Assembly: GCF_013372625.1 (NCBI RefSeq)
Contig: NZ_JABXFD010000082.1
Span: forward strand, 1-47,657
Direction: 5' to 3'
Source: Actinomadura sp. BRA 177
GTDB lineage: Bacteria; Actinomycetota; Actinomycetes; Streptosporangiales; Streptosporangiaceae
Length of the DNA stretch: 47,657 nt
Made by a program: the position numbers and the translations under genes. Below the pieces are notes generated by a model. The model was not told where the DNA came from. It saw only the letters and a list, made by a program, of their open reading frames with translations, and ran no database searches. Positions 34,509 through 44,000 of the stretch are shown one piece after another (the first letter of the stretch is position 1; every line of letters begins with the position of its first letter).

Positions 34509-34720
34509 CCTGACACCCTAGCGATGAGCAGCGTCATTCTGAGGGTCATGATCGAATTCATGCGATTTGTGTATCGATGACCTTCTGGACTGATAATTCG
34601 GTCGCGATCTTGGACCGGGGGCGACGGTTTCCCTGGGGGGTCGACCAGTAAACTCAGTCAACGCCGGAAGGACCGGCAGGCTGCGACAGACCGCGCGATC
34701 CCACCGCGCGTGGAGGACGG
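34509..34720. promoter_or_regulatory. Divergent promoter region between ABC-3C operon and methylase B
   Basis: This 212-base region contains an AT-rich part (34545-34605). On the minus strand at 34659-34646 is GACTGAGTTTACTG, which matches the shared motif AACTAAGTTCACAG at 10 of 14 positions. No clean -35/-10 pair with good spacing was found. Confidence 0.35.
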
Positions 34721-36703
34721 ATGCCGGAGACCGACGAGCCGGCGGTGTCGGTGACCCTCGCCGAGATCGCGCGCATCGCCGGGGTGGGGCGGGCCGCCGT
34801 CAGCAACTGGCGGCGGCGCCATGACACCTTTCCCGCCCCCATTGGCGGGACCGACAGCAGCCCGCAGTTCTCCCTGCCGGAAGTCGAGACCTGGCTACGC
34901 GCGAACAACCGGTTCAAATCACCCGCCAGCCCGCTGGAACGACTGTGGCCGCGATTCGACGCGCTCGGCGACCGAGACGCCATGGGACGAGTCATCGCCG
35001 CCCTCGGGCTCGGCGACGGTGACAGGAACCTCGTAGCGCCGGAATTGCAGCTAAACCCGGCTGAAGAAGCACTGCTCGAAGACTCCCGGGTGGTGGCGCG
35101 GGAGGAGGGGACCGCCGAGGTCTTCCGGTTCCTCCTCGACCGCTGGCTGACCGCTCACGTCCGGCAGATCGCCACCACGGCGGAACCGCTCGCCGCGGTG
35201 ATGGCCGAGATCGCGGCTGCGGCCACCCGGCAGGTTCGAACCGTCCTGGATCCTGCGTGCGGAACGGGGGCACTACTCCTCGCGGCGGCCCGGCAATGGG
35301 AGAACTCGCGGCTCCGGCTCGTCGGACAGGACTCGGACGCGGTTATCGCCGCAGTGGCCGCCGCCAGGCTCCGCATCGAGAATGGCAATCGGCGGGTCGA
35401 GGTCAAGGCCGAGGACTCGTTGCGCGGCGGTACGCACGCCAACGCGGTGATGGACGTCGTGCTGTGCAGCCCGCCGACCAACGAACGCGACTGGGGCCAG
35501 GAGGAACTGGCCACCGACCCGCGCTGGGCGTTCGGGCTTCCGCCGCGTTCGGAGTCCGAACTGGCGTGGGTGCAGGAGGTCATCGCGTCTCTCTCACCGG
35601 ACGGGGCGGGCGTCCTGCTCCTGCCCCCCACCGTGGCGACGCGCCGGGCCGGCCGCCGGATCCGCTCCAATCTGCTGCGCACTGGGGCATTGCGAGCGGT
35701 CGTCGCACTGCCGGTCGGGGCGGCGGCCCCCTACGGCGTCGGCCTGCACCTCTGGGTGGTGCGCCGACCGCCTGAAACGGGCACCGATGATGGCGTGCTG
35801 CTGGTGGACACCGGCGACTGCCGTGCGACATCGTCCGGCACTCGTGCCGTGATCGGCTGGGAAGCCGTCCGCGACCGTGCCGTGGCCGCGCTGCAAGGCG
35901 AACAGGTGGACGCGGCCCGCGTGCTCCCCCCGATCGAACTGCTCGGCGGCGACGTGGACCTGTCGCCCGCACGACATGTCGCCGACGCGGAGCCGGCCAC
36001 ATCCGGCGCCGAACTCCGGAACGCGTGGACAGGATTCCACGTGCGTCTGGATCGGGTGACCGAACTCAGCCGGATGCTGTCGGCAATCGAACCGTCCTCC
36101 GGAGTCCCCTTGTCCTCGGTGTCGGTCGCCGAGCTGGAACGGGCCGGGGCGGTGACCATCCGGCCCGGCCGTCCGGTGCCGGACGAGCTGCTCGGCCGCG
36201 GCGACCGCCCCGAGGACGCGGTGCAGTTCCTTTCGATGCACGACCTCATGACCGGTGACCAGGCCCGGAACTGGGTCGACACTCGCGACCTCCCGGACAC
36301 CGAGCTCACCGTCGCCGAGCCCGGCGACATCGTCGTGGTAGGCGCCCAGCGCGCCTTCGACGCCTGGGTGCAGGAGCCGGAACACGTGGTCCTCGGCCCG
36401 CAACTCATGGCCGTGCGTCCCGACCCCGAGCAGCTCGACCCCTGGTACCTGGCGGGCTGCCTGCGGACGCCGGCGAACGCGCGGCGCGCCGGCGGGCACG
36501 CGTCCACGTCGTCCCGCATCGACATCCGGCGTCTCGAGGTGCCCCGGCTGCCGCTGGACGAACAGCGGCACTACGGGGAGCTCTTCCGCGAGCTGGCCGC
36601 GTTCACGGGGACGCTGCGCGCGCTGGCCGAGACCGGGACGGCGCTCGGCGACACGCTCGGCGGGCTCCTCGCGGCCGGACACCTGCGCCCAGGCGGCTCC
36701 TAG
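34721..36703 (+). CDS. HTH / degenerate N6-adenine methylase / HsdS-like fusion (module B)
   Basis: This is a 660-residue protein from ATG 34721 with GGAGGACGG directly upstream. Residues 13-33 form an HTH almost identical to that of the module A paralogue (AEIARIAGVGRAAVSNWRRR). The methylase domain has motif I DPACGTG (177-183); motif IV reads SPPT (250-253), keeping a polar first residue but lacking the aromatic fourth. The C-terminus is HsdS-like (RPDPEQLDPWYLAGCL, HASTSSRIDIRRLEVPRLPLDEQ). It is 125 residues longer than the module A protein, with an inserted helical segment near 75-170. The stop codon overlaps the convergent kinase B stop in CCTAGG. DNA binding seems likely; methylation is doubtful. 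Confidence 0.83.
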   Translation: MPETDEPAVSVTLAEIARIAGVGRAAVSNWRRRHDTFPAPIGGTDSSPQFSLPEVETWLRANNRFKSPASPLERLWPRFDALGDRDAMGRVIAALGLGDGDRNLVAPELQLNPAEEALLEDSRVVAREEGTAEVFRFLLDRWLTAHVRQIATTAEPLAAVMAEIAAAATRQVRTVLDPACGTGALLLAAARQWENSRLRLVGQDSDAVIAAVAAARLRIENGNRRVEVKAEDSLRGGTHANAVMDVVLCSPPTNERDWGQEELATDPRWAFGLPPRSESELAWVQEVIASLSPDGAGVLLLPPTVATRRAGRRIRSNLLRTGALRAVVALPVGAAAPYGVGLHLWVVRRPPETGTDDGVLLVDTGDCRATSSGTRAVIGWEAVRDRAVAALQGEQVDAARVLPPIELLGGDVDLSPARHVADAEPATSGAELRNAWTGFHVRLDRVTELSRMLSAIEPSSGVPLSSVSVAELERAGAVTIRPGRPVPDELLGRGDRPEDAVQFLSMHDLMTGDQARNWVDTRDLPDTELTVAEPGDIVVVGAQRAFDAWVQEPEHVVLGPQLMAVRPDPEQLDPWYLAGCLRTPANARRAGGHASTSSRIDIRRLEVPRLPLDEQRHYGELFRELAAFTGTLRALAETGTALGDTLGGLLAAGHLRPGGS

Positions 36704-38181
36704 GCGCCGGGAAGCCGGTCCAGGAGTGCCCGGATCTCGCGCCCCCGGCCGCGTTCCTGGAGTTCGAGCGCGACCTCCCGCAACCGTCGGACAAGTACGG
36801 CCGGGACGGGGACGAGGGCCAGCACGTCACGGGCGACGGCCGACCAGGCGGCAACGGCCTCATCGACGTGGTCCTCGGGTATGAGGCATTCGGCGAGGCC
36901 GATCCGCGCCTCCAGAAAGATCTCCATCCCCTCCCGGGTCTGGTTGCCGGCCGCCTGCCGCTCGGCGTCCCGGTAGCGGGCCCTGGCGCGCGCGATGATG
37001 CCTTCGAGGCGGGCCGCGTCCCCGCAGCGCAGGCACGCCCGCGCGATGGGCAGGTAGCTGATCCCCCAGGCGCGCCGGGCCTCCTCCAGCGTCGCGTCCA
37101 GCCGCTCGGTAGCCGGACCTGGTTCGCCCGCCTCGATCTCGTCGGCGGCCTGAGCAATGAGATCGTCGTATTCGTCGCGGCTCGGGCGATCCACTTCCGG
37201 ACGGCGCCGTCCCCGGCCGCGGCGGGGTGCCCGCTCCGTCTCGGCGGGACGTTCACGGCCGTCCGGGCTGCGGAAGGGCAGCGTCGGGTCCGGGTCGAGC
37301 GCGGGGTTGGGGGCCGCGTCTCCGGGCTGCGGCAGATGCGGCGCCAGTACCGCGATGACCTCCTCGGCCGTCGGGCGGGACTCTGGGGCCTTCGCCAGCA
37401 TCCGATCCACGATCGCGTCGATGGCGGGGTCCACGTGGTCGACGAATTCGCTGACGCGCGGCGGCGGGTCGTAGAGGTGCTGATCGTCGTAGCTGCGGTC
37501 GGACCGTTCGAGGAACGGAGGCCGTCCGGTGAGGAGCAGGAACATGACGCCTCCGGCGCCGTAGAGGTCGGCCGCGAAGGTGACGGGGTCGCTCGACCTG
37601 ATCAGTTCGGGGGCTCGGTAGCCGAGGCTTCCGGGCGTGTGGCCGTCCTCGGTATAGCGGGTCGCGTCCGGGTCGGTGAGGAAGGCGATACCGAAGTCGA
37701 TCAGGTAGACGTTGCCGTCCTTGGCCACGATCGCGTTGTGCGGCTTGATATCCCGGTGGACGACGCCGTTGGCGTGCGCATAGGCGATCGGTTCCAGGAG
37801 CTGTGTCATGAGTGCGGCGACGGCCCGGGGAGACAGCGTGTGCCGCCGACGGAACTCGTCCATGTGGACGCCGTCCACGTGCTCCATGACCAGGTAGGGG
37901 TCGAGACCATCGTTGCCTCGCGACAGCAGGCGCGGAATCCGGTGATGCCTGAACCGCTGGAGCAGACTGCATTCGCGTTCGAATCGGTCCTCCAGCATCT
38001 GCACATGCTTGTTGCGTCCCCTGGACCGCCGTCCCGCGCTCACGCGCGGGGAACGGAGGATCTTGACCGCGACCAGGCGGCCGGTCTTCTCCTCCCGCGC
38101 GGTCCAAACCTCGCCCATGCCTCCGCTGCTGAGGAACTCTTCCACCCGGAACCTGCCCTGGAGCAGATCGTTCGGCTCCAT
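36700..38181 (-). CDS. Hanks-type Ser/Thr protein kinase with TPR-like C-terminus (kinase B)
   Basis: This is a 493-residue protein; ATG 38181 is preferred to ATG 38217 because GGGGAG stands five bases upstream. Kinase motifs are complete: SSGGMGEV, Lys40 (VAVKIL), HRDIKPHN (142-149) and DFG (162-164), then GYRAPE. After residue 285 a low-complexity Pro/Arg stretch leads to a helical TPR-like region. No membrane segment or PASTA repeats are present. It has the same plan as kinase A and likewise converges on an HTH-methylase gene. It is divergent from the Cas4-like gene at 38298. It may phosphorylate methylase B or components of the pPIWI-RE operon; this is inference from position. Confidence 0.9.
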   Translation of the reverse strand: MEPNDLLQGRFRVEEFLSSGGMGEVWTAREEKTGRLVAVKILRSPRVSAGRRSRGRNKHVQMLEDRFERECSLLQRFRHHRIPRLLSRGNDGLDPYLVMEHVDGVHMDEFRRRHTLSPRAVAALMTQLLEPIAYAHANGVVHRDIKPHNAIVAKDGNVYLIDFGIAFLTDPDATRYTEDGHTPGSLGYRAPELIRSSDPVTFAADLYGAGGVMFLLLTGRPPFLERSDRSYDDQHLYDPPPRVSEFVDHVDPAIDAIVDRMLAKAPESRPTAEEVIAVLAPHLPQPGDAAPNPALDPDPTLPFRSPDGRERPAETERAPRRGRGRRRPEVDRPSRDEYDDLIAQAADEIEAGEPGPATERLDATLEEARRAWGISYLPIARACLRCGDAARLEGIIARARARYRDAERQAAGNQTREGMEIFLEARIGLAECLIPEDHVDEAVAAWSAVARDVLALVPVPAVLVRRLREVALELQERGRGREIRALLDRLPGA

Positions 38182-38297
38182 GTCTTCTCCCCGTGACGTG
38201 GCCTTGTCGATTTCCATCCCGATCTCGGTAAGCAGTGTGGCACACTAGGCGACGTACACACGACTTAACTAAGTTCACAGTTGACAGAGGAGCGGGC
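38182..38297. promoter_or_regulatory. Divergent promoter region between kinase B and the Cas4-like/pPIWI-RE operon
   Basis: It contains GTACACA (38254-38260), as in the uvrD/methylase A promoter region, and the shared 14-mer at 38267-38280. ACTTA and TAAGT arms (38263-38274) form a short dyad over the motif. A -10-like TAGTGT lies on the minus strand, but its -35 is poor. Confidence 0.45.
38267..38280 (+). promoter_or_regulatory. Candidate shared operator AACTAAGTTCACAG (site 3)
   Basis: This is identical over 14 bases to the site overlapping the hsdM promoter, and lies 17 bases before the GTG start of the Cas4-like gene. It is a plausible repressor site for the whole pPIWI-RE operon. Confidence 0.5.
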
Positions 38298-39935
38298 GTG
38301 AGCGAGCTACCTCCGGGCACCGAGGGTGATGCCGGGCTCGTCCGGGTCGGGTTGCCGCTGCTTCGGGACGAGCCGCGCGGCTGCCCGCACGGACGGTCGG
38401 TCCGTGCTCGGCCGCTGGTGGTCGATCCGGACCGCGTGCGCCGCAAGCCGGTCGTCGACTTCGCGCTCAAGCCGGTGATGGACGTGCTCGATCTCATCGA
38501 GCACAGGAAGAAAGAAGTCGGCGCGGCGCTCGCGGAGCCCTGGACGTTCCGGAACTGCCACCCGTCCCACCGGGCCTGGGCGGAGACCGCCGTGACGAAC
38601 TACCTGGCGGCACGCACGGCCGAGGAGGAGTCCCGCCGGGCGGCGGGCCATCCCGCCACCTTCCCTGTGCGGGACGAGTGGGTGGCGATCAGCAAGCTCG
38701 CCGCGGCCGACGCCCGGGGGGCGCGCCGATACGAGCGCACCGCGTGGGGGCGCCGCTACGTCTCCGCGGACGGCGGTGTACGGGAACTGTGGCTGCCATC
38801 TGTGAACTCGGTCAAGGAAGATCGTGCTCCCGCGGAGATCGCCGCCGCGGCGTCCGTGGCACTGTCCGGCGTCGCGGCCAAGTCCGGCTTCGGCCGTCCG
38901 TACCAGGAGGTCGGCGGGCATGCGGCCGCTCCCGCCCGAATCAGGGTGATCGCGGTCGGATGCGGGGACGGCGAGGTACGAGTGCTCGCCGATTGGGATG
39001 CGCACGAGGTCTCCCGGCGGTACGAGTCGCTGGCGCAGCCGGTGCTGAGGCGTCTGATCGGACGCACGGAACTCAACGCCGGTTCCGACTGTGTGAACTG
39101 CGAGTGCCTGGCCGGCTGCGCGCAGCCGACGCGCGCGCCCGGCCTGCTGGAGGTTCCGGCACCGTCCCGGCCGCGGAGAAGGCGGAGTGTCTCGGCCGCG
39201 GATCTCCGGGTTCATGACGATTGCCCGGCCAGGTTTCACCTTACGCGCGTGCTCCACCTCAAGACGCGCCAACCGGAGAACCTTGCGATCCGCCGCGGCA
39301 GGGCCGTGGACGCCGTCCTCAACGAACGACATGGCGGGCAGCGCACCGGGCGCGGCTGCCGCGATCTGCCGCCGCCGACGGCGCTGCCCGGGCTCGCCGA
39401 AGGCGAGACGGGTCCGGCGCTGCGGATGCTGGCGCAACATCGCGGCGTCTGCCCGCTGGACGGATTGCCGGCCGGGGAGCAGGTCCGGGCCCAGCCGAGG
39501 CTTACCGCCTACGACCCGGTGGCCGACGCCGTCGTCATCGCCGATCCCGACCTTCTCTACAGCGATGCCGGGGGCTGGGTGTGGCGGGAGACCAAGACGT
39601 CCGCCGCTCCGCTGTGGGAGGGCCGGCCGCTGCTGGAGAACTATCCGCAGCTCGCCCTCGCGGTCGTCCTGATGGCGGCTGGCGTCCTGGGCGGTGACCC
39701 CCGACGATCGCGCATCGAGCTGGAGGTCCTCTACGAGCACGGGGCGGCCTGCGAGGTCATCGACCCGTTCGACGAGCCGACGCTGGCCCAAGCGCGGACC
39801 GTCGTGGCCCGGCTCGCCGAGCCCTGGGCGTCGGACGAGACCTACGCCCCGTCCCCTGGGGGCCACTGCACGAGCTGCGAGGCGCTCGCCTGGTGCGAGG
39901 CCGGGCGAACCCGAACGAACGGAAATCGAACATGA
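38298..39935 (+). CDS. Cas4/AddB-like Fe-S PD-(D/E)XK nuclease, first gene of pPIWI-RE operon
   Basis: This is a 545-residue protein; GTG 38298 is chosen because of GAGGAG upstream. The C-terminal half is RecB/Cas4-like: DDCPARFHLTRVL (Cys309), IADPDLL (Asp416/418), RETKTS (Glu431, Lys433), and Cys524, Cys527 and Cys533 at the end. With Cys309 these make the four ligands expected for a 4Fe-4S cluster. A second cysteine group (Cys265, 268, 270, 274) ends the N-terminal half, which may be a diverged duplicate or a binding domain. It is predicted to be a DNA exonuclease. Its stop overlaps the next ATG (ATGA), tying it to the three classical pPIWI-RE genes; such a fourth gene is not part of the minimal set I know. 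Confidence 0.78.
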   Translation: MSELPPGTEGDAGLVRVGLPLLRDEPRGCPHGRSVRARPLVVDPDRVRRKPVVDFALKPVMDVLDLIEHRKKEVGAALAEPWTFRNCHPSHRAWAETAVTNYLAARTAEEESRRAAGHPATFPVRDEWVAISKLAAADARGARRYERTAWGRRYVSADGGVRELWLPSVNSVKEDRAPAEIAAAASVALSGVAAKSGFGRPYQEVGGHAAAPARIRVIAVGCGDGEVRVLADWDAHEVSRRYESLAQPVLRRLIGRTELNAGSDCVNCECLAGCAQPTRAPGLLEVPAPSRPRRRRSVSAADLRVHDDCPARFHLTRVLHLKTRQPENLAIRRGRAVDAVLNERHGGQRTGRGCRDLPPPTALPGLAEGETGPALRMLAQHRGVCPLDGLPAGEQVRAQPRLTAYDPVADAVVIADPDLLYSDAGGWVWRETKTSAAPLWEGRPLLENYPQLALAVVLMAAGVLGGDPRRSRIELEVLYEHGAACEVIDPFDEPTLAQARTVVARLAEPWASDETYAPSPGGHCTSCEALAWCEAGRTRTNGNRT

Positions 39936-41083
39936 CCACGAACAGCCCGGAGCCCACCGGCTGGGCCCCGCATGACGGCGTCGTCCTGCTGCACACGCTC
40001 ACCAAGGGCCTCATCGACCTGGAGGAGATGACCGACCTCGACGCGTTCGCGATGCCGTACCCGGCCGAGGCGCAGCGCGCGCTGGACCGGACCGTGCTCA
40101 CCTGCCTGCTGCGCGGGGCCGACCCACCGCAAAGCCTCGCTCAGTTGCTCGACTGGTGCGCGAACCGGCCGCTGTCGGACTGGCCGCTCGACCTCCCCGA
40201 CGACACGGTCGGGCCGGACGACCGGCTCCTTGACGGCGATTCGGCCCGGCCGACGGAGCTGTGTCACGAATGGGCGAAGCGCGGCCCCGACACGGCCGGG
40301 GAGCACCTCGACCGGGAGGTGATCCACACGGCCCTGCGCATATGCCAGGAGTACGGCGAGGAGCAGAGTTACAGCGCATTCCGGGAACTGTTGGTCGACC
40401 GGCCCGTGCTCACGTCCGCCGAGGCGTTCGAGGTGGCCGCTGACCTGCTGATGCAGCCGGTGCGCGACCTCATCGGCTGGATCTACCAACCGGTGCCGGC
40501 AAGCTACCTGCACGACGGTGCCTACGCGACCTGCGGCCGGTGCCGCACTCTGCTCACACCAACCCGTGATGGGACGTGGTGGTGTGAGCGGGACCGCTGC
40601 CGCCGCCAGGGGCCGCCGCCGGTCGGCCGGCTGCTGTACCCGGAGGAGATCGGTGAAGTCCTCCAGCTGCGGCGGCCACTCCGCCAGTTCGTCACCGGCC
40701 CCGGCCGGGCCGAGATGGACCTGGCGCGTGCGCTCATCGAACTCGGCCTGACCGTACGGATGTGGCCGGGATTCGACAGTTACGACCTGCACGTCACCTT
40801 CCCGTCCGGGATGGTGTGGGCGGTGGACGTGAAGGACTGGGCCAGTCCGCGGCTGCTGGGGCTGGCGGCCCGTCCCGTCCGTCCGACACCGCCCTATGAC
40901 GAGGCGTTCTGGGTGGTGCCACGGCATCGCGTCGCCGATCGCCCCGGGTACGTCGCCGCGTTCGAGCGCAACCGGCCGGCCGGGGCCCGGGCCGTCCGGT
41001 TGCTCACCGACGACGACCTGGTCCGACTCGCTGCCGAACTGCTGCGCCGTCACCGAACGCCCGAAGGAGACCGGCATGCGTGA
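39932..41083 (+). CDS. pPIWI-RE-associated REase-fold protein
   Basis: This is a 383-residue protein from ATG 39932. Residues 201-223 form a probable zinc ribbon (Cys201, Cys204, Cys218, Cys223). Residues 255-375 form a PD-(D/E)XK domain: Glu261 in an N-terminal helix, Asp285 (YDLHV) and Asp299-Val-Lys301 (AVDVKDW), a complete active site. The N-terminal 190 residues are helical. The pPIWI-RE three-gene islands described by Burroughs, Iyer and Aravind contain a REase-fold protein in this position; this fits. It overlaps the helicase gene at its 3' end, so expression is coupled. The likely role is DNA cleavage directed by the pPIWI-RE protein. Confidence 0.82.
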   Translation: MTTNSPEPTGWAPHDGVVLLHTLTKGLIDLEEMTDLDAFAMPYPAEAQRALDRTVLTCLLRGADPPQSLAQLLDWCANRPLSDWPLDLPDDTVGPDDRLLDGDSARPTELCHEWAKRGPDTAGEHLDREVIHTALRICQEYGEEQSYSAFRELLVDRPVLTSAEAFEVAADLLMQPVRDLIGWIYQPVPASYLHDGAYATCGRCRTLLTPTRDGTWWCERDRCRRQGPPPVGRLLYPEEIGEVLQLRRPLRQFVTGPGRAEMDLARALIELGLTVRMWPGFDSYDLHVTFPSGMVWAVDVKDWASPRLLGLAARPVRPTPPYDEAFWVVPRHRVADRPGYVAAFERNRPAGARAVRLLTDDDLVRLAAELLRRHRTPEGDRHA

Positions 41084-44000
41084 TCGGACCACCTGGTACC
41101 GGGGTATCGCCGCGGATCTGGGACGCCACTGGAGCGCACTGCCGCTCGAACTGCAGGAGACCAGGCCGTCCCTGTTCTGCCAGGTCGAGCTCGCACTGCG
41201 ACTGCTGGAGACGGTGGCTCCCGGCGAGGCGGGTGAAGGCGCGTACACGCTGCTCGGCGGTTACCCCTTCGCCCGCGCCATGGGCTTCGCGGTGACGGAG
41301 CAGGACGAAACGGCCCTCGCCTCCGGCAGGCACCTGCTCTGGACGCTGCGGCGTCACCGCACGTGGGTCCAGGCATTGGAGACCTACCGACGTTTCCCCG
41401 AGAGGCTCCGCGCCTATGAGGTGCCGCCCAAGGAGCAGCCTCGCAGGCTGAGCCTGACGGTCGCCGACGACAGGTTCACCGTCTATGACGCCGCGCTGAA
41501 CGCTCTGCCCCCATTCGCCTCCGAGAAATTCAAGCTCGCCCCGGCCGGACGCAGCAGCTTCGTCGAGCGGCGGCGGATGGCCTCGGTCACGGTTCCCGCC
41601 GAACTCGTCCGGCCGCGCCCGACCGGACACGACCTGGCGGCGAGCCGGCACGGGGACGGCTCTCCCCTCACCGTCGCCCGAGGCGACCTGCTCGAAACGG
41701 CGCGGTGGATGGACGCCCGTGAACGCGACGAAGACGTCGAAAAGCCGGGCCACTGGGAGAGCCGCCTTTCGGAAGTGCACATCGCGTTGCGCGACGACGA
41801 CGGAAAGTCGTTCACAGAACGGGAGCGGTTCCGCCTCGACGGCCTCGTGCACATGGCCGGCATGGTCGGGGCGGGCAAGAGCACGCTGATGATCCTGGTG
41901 GCGGTCTGGGCGGCGCGGCTGGCCAAGCCGCTGCGCACCACTCTCGTCGTCGGTGACGTGGCGGAGCAACTGCGGCTCAGCGCGCTGCTGGCCGGGATCG
42001 GCGTGCCCGCCGTCCCGGTGCTCGGCGCGAGCACCCGGGAGAACCACGTCCAGCGGCTGCATCGGCGGCTCGCCTCGCAGGGGCAGGGCTCCCTGCTCGA
42101 ACATCACGACGAGAGGTTCGACCAGATGAGCACCGTCTGCGTGGTGGACGCCCTCCGCGGTACCGAAGCGAGCCGGCCACTGCGCTACGCCGACGCGCCA
42201 TGCGTCTCGCTCCGCCCGGAGGAGCCAGGTGCCGAAGAGGAAGCCGAGGATGCCCTGCCGAGGCGGTTCCGTGCACGCGTGCCCGAGCCGGAATCTCCCC
42301 GCGTCCCCAGCGAGGAGCTCGGCAAGGCCCATGGGTGCCCGCTGTGGGGCGCCTGCCCCCGCCATCAGAGCGCACGGGGACAGGTCGAGGCGCTCGTGTG
42401 GATCGCCAACCCGGCGAGCCTCGTGCAGAGCGCGGTGCCGCGGCATCTCAACGACGAGCGGCTGCGCCAACTCGAACTCGCCTGCCTCCAGAGCGACATC
42501 GTGTTCGTGGACGAGGCGGACGCGGTGCAGATGCGACTCGACCAGATCTTCGCCCCGTCCGCGACGCTCGTCCAGCCGGGACCGGACTCGTGGCTCGACC
42601 AGTTGCACACCCACAAGATCGAGGAGCTGTCACGGCGGGCGAGGCTCCCGCTCACCGACGTCGAGATCAACCGGTGGAACTCGGCGCTCGGCGTGGTGAG
42701 CACCGCCACCGACGTCCTGTACCGGACGCTGATCGCCGACGAGGAACTGCGGCAGTGGGCCGACATGGATTACTTCAGCCCGTGGACGCTCCAGGAGAAG
42801 CTGCTGGCCGATTGGTTCCAGAAGCGGACGGCGCCGGAGGAGACCTACGGCGTCCCCGACGAACACGCGCTGTTCGAGGCGTATGAGAACGACGTGGTCG
42901 AACCCGAGCCGGTCACGGCCGTTGCCGATGCCCGGCGGCGCGAGCTGACCGAACTGTTCGATGCGTTCCGCGACGATCCACTCGGGCGGCGCGGCCCCTA
43001 CGGGACCGCGACCGACGGCATGATCGACCTGGCCCGAGACCTCCTGCACAGCGACTCGATGAAGGAGACCCGCGCCCGCACCAGGACGTTCCTGGAACGA
43101 CTGCTGGACGACACGCCCGCGCCAGTCGGCGACGGGGACTGGGTGGAGACGACGTCCCGGCGGCTGGAGTTCATGCTCCTGCTGTCCGCGCTCAACCACC
43201 GGCTCGACCGGCTCACCTTCCTGTGGCCGCAGGTCGAGGCGGCCCTGCGGCTCGACAACACGGGCAACGAGCTGGCCCGCAGGCCCCCGCTCGACTACGC
43301 ACCGGTCATTCCCGAGTCGCCGATGGGCAACGTCCTCGGCTTCCAGTACCTGCCAGACGAGCGGGAACGGGACGAGGACGGGCGGCACAGCGGAACCCTG
43401 CGGTTCTTCCGATGCGCGGGCGTCGGCCGCGAACTCCTGCTCGCGCTCCCCCAGCTCGGCGGCGGCCCCGGCACCGGGCGGCCCGGGCCCCATGTGGTCC
43501 TCATGTCCGGCACGAGCTGGTCCGGCGCGTCCACACGCGCGCACGTGACCGCACCGGTCAGCGTGGTCCTGAAGCCGTCGGAGCGCGCGCTGGCGGCCGT
43601 CCGCCGTACCACGTTCTCCACCCGTTTCCTCTACGACGGCGAAGGCCACGCGATGAGCTTGTCCGGGACGCCGCCGAAGGCCCGTCCCACCGCGGCGCGC
43701 GCCCTGGCCGCCCGGCTCGGCGGCCCCGGCCGGGCCGGATCCGCCAGCCCGCTCGCCCAGGAACTCATGCTCGTCGAGGACGACACCCGCCGCCGCGCGA
43801 TCCTACTCGTCGGCAGCTACAAGGAGGCCGGCGCGGTCGCGGCCGAGCTACATGCCATGGAACGGTGGTACGGCCGCGTGCGCGTCCTCGCGGCCGACGA
43901 CTCGGACCTCGACGCTGCCACGCCCATTACCGCGGCGCCCGCGGACCAAGACGGGCCCGTCGGCGTACTTCGCCGCGGCGACCTGGCGACCTTCGCCGAA

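Noticed and set aside
5286-38181. BREX type 2 / Pgl system
   Set aside because: Kinases and methylase-like proteins are present, but PglZ (alkaline phosphatase-like), PglY (P-loop) and a PglX-type methylase are missing and the kinase lacks PglW architecture.
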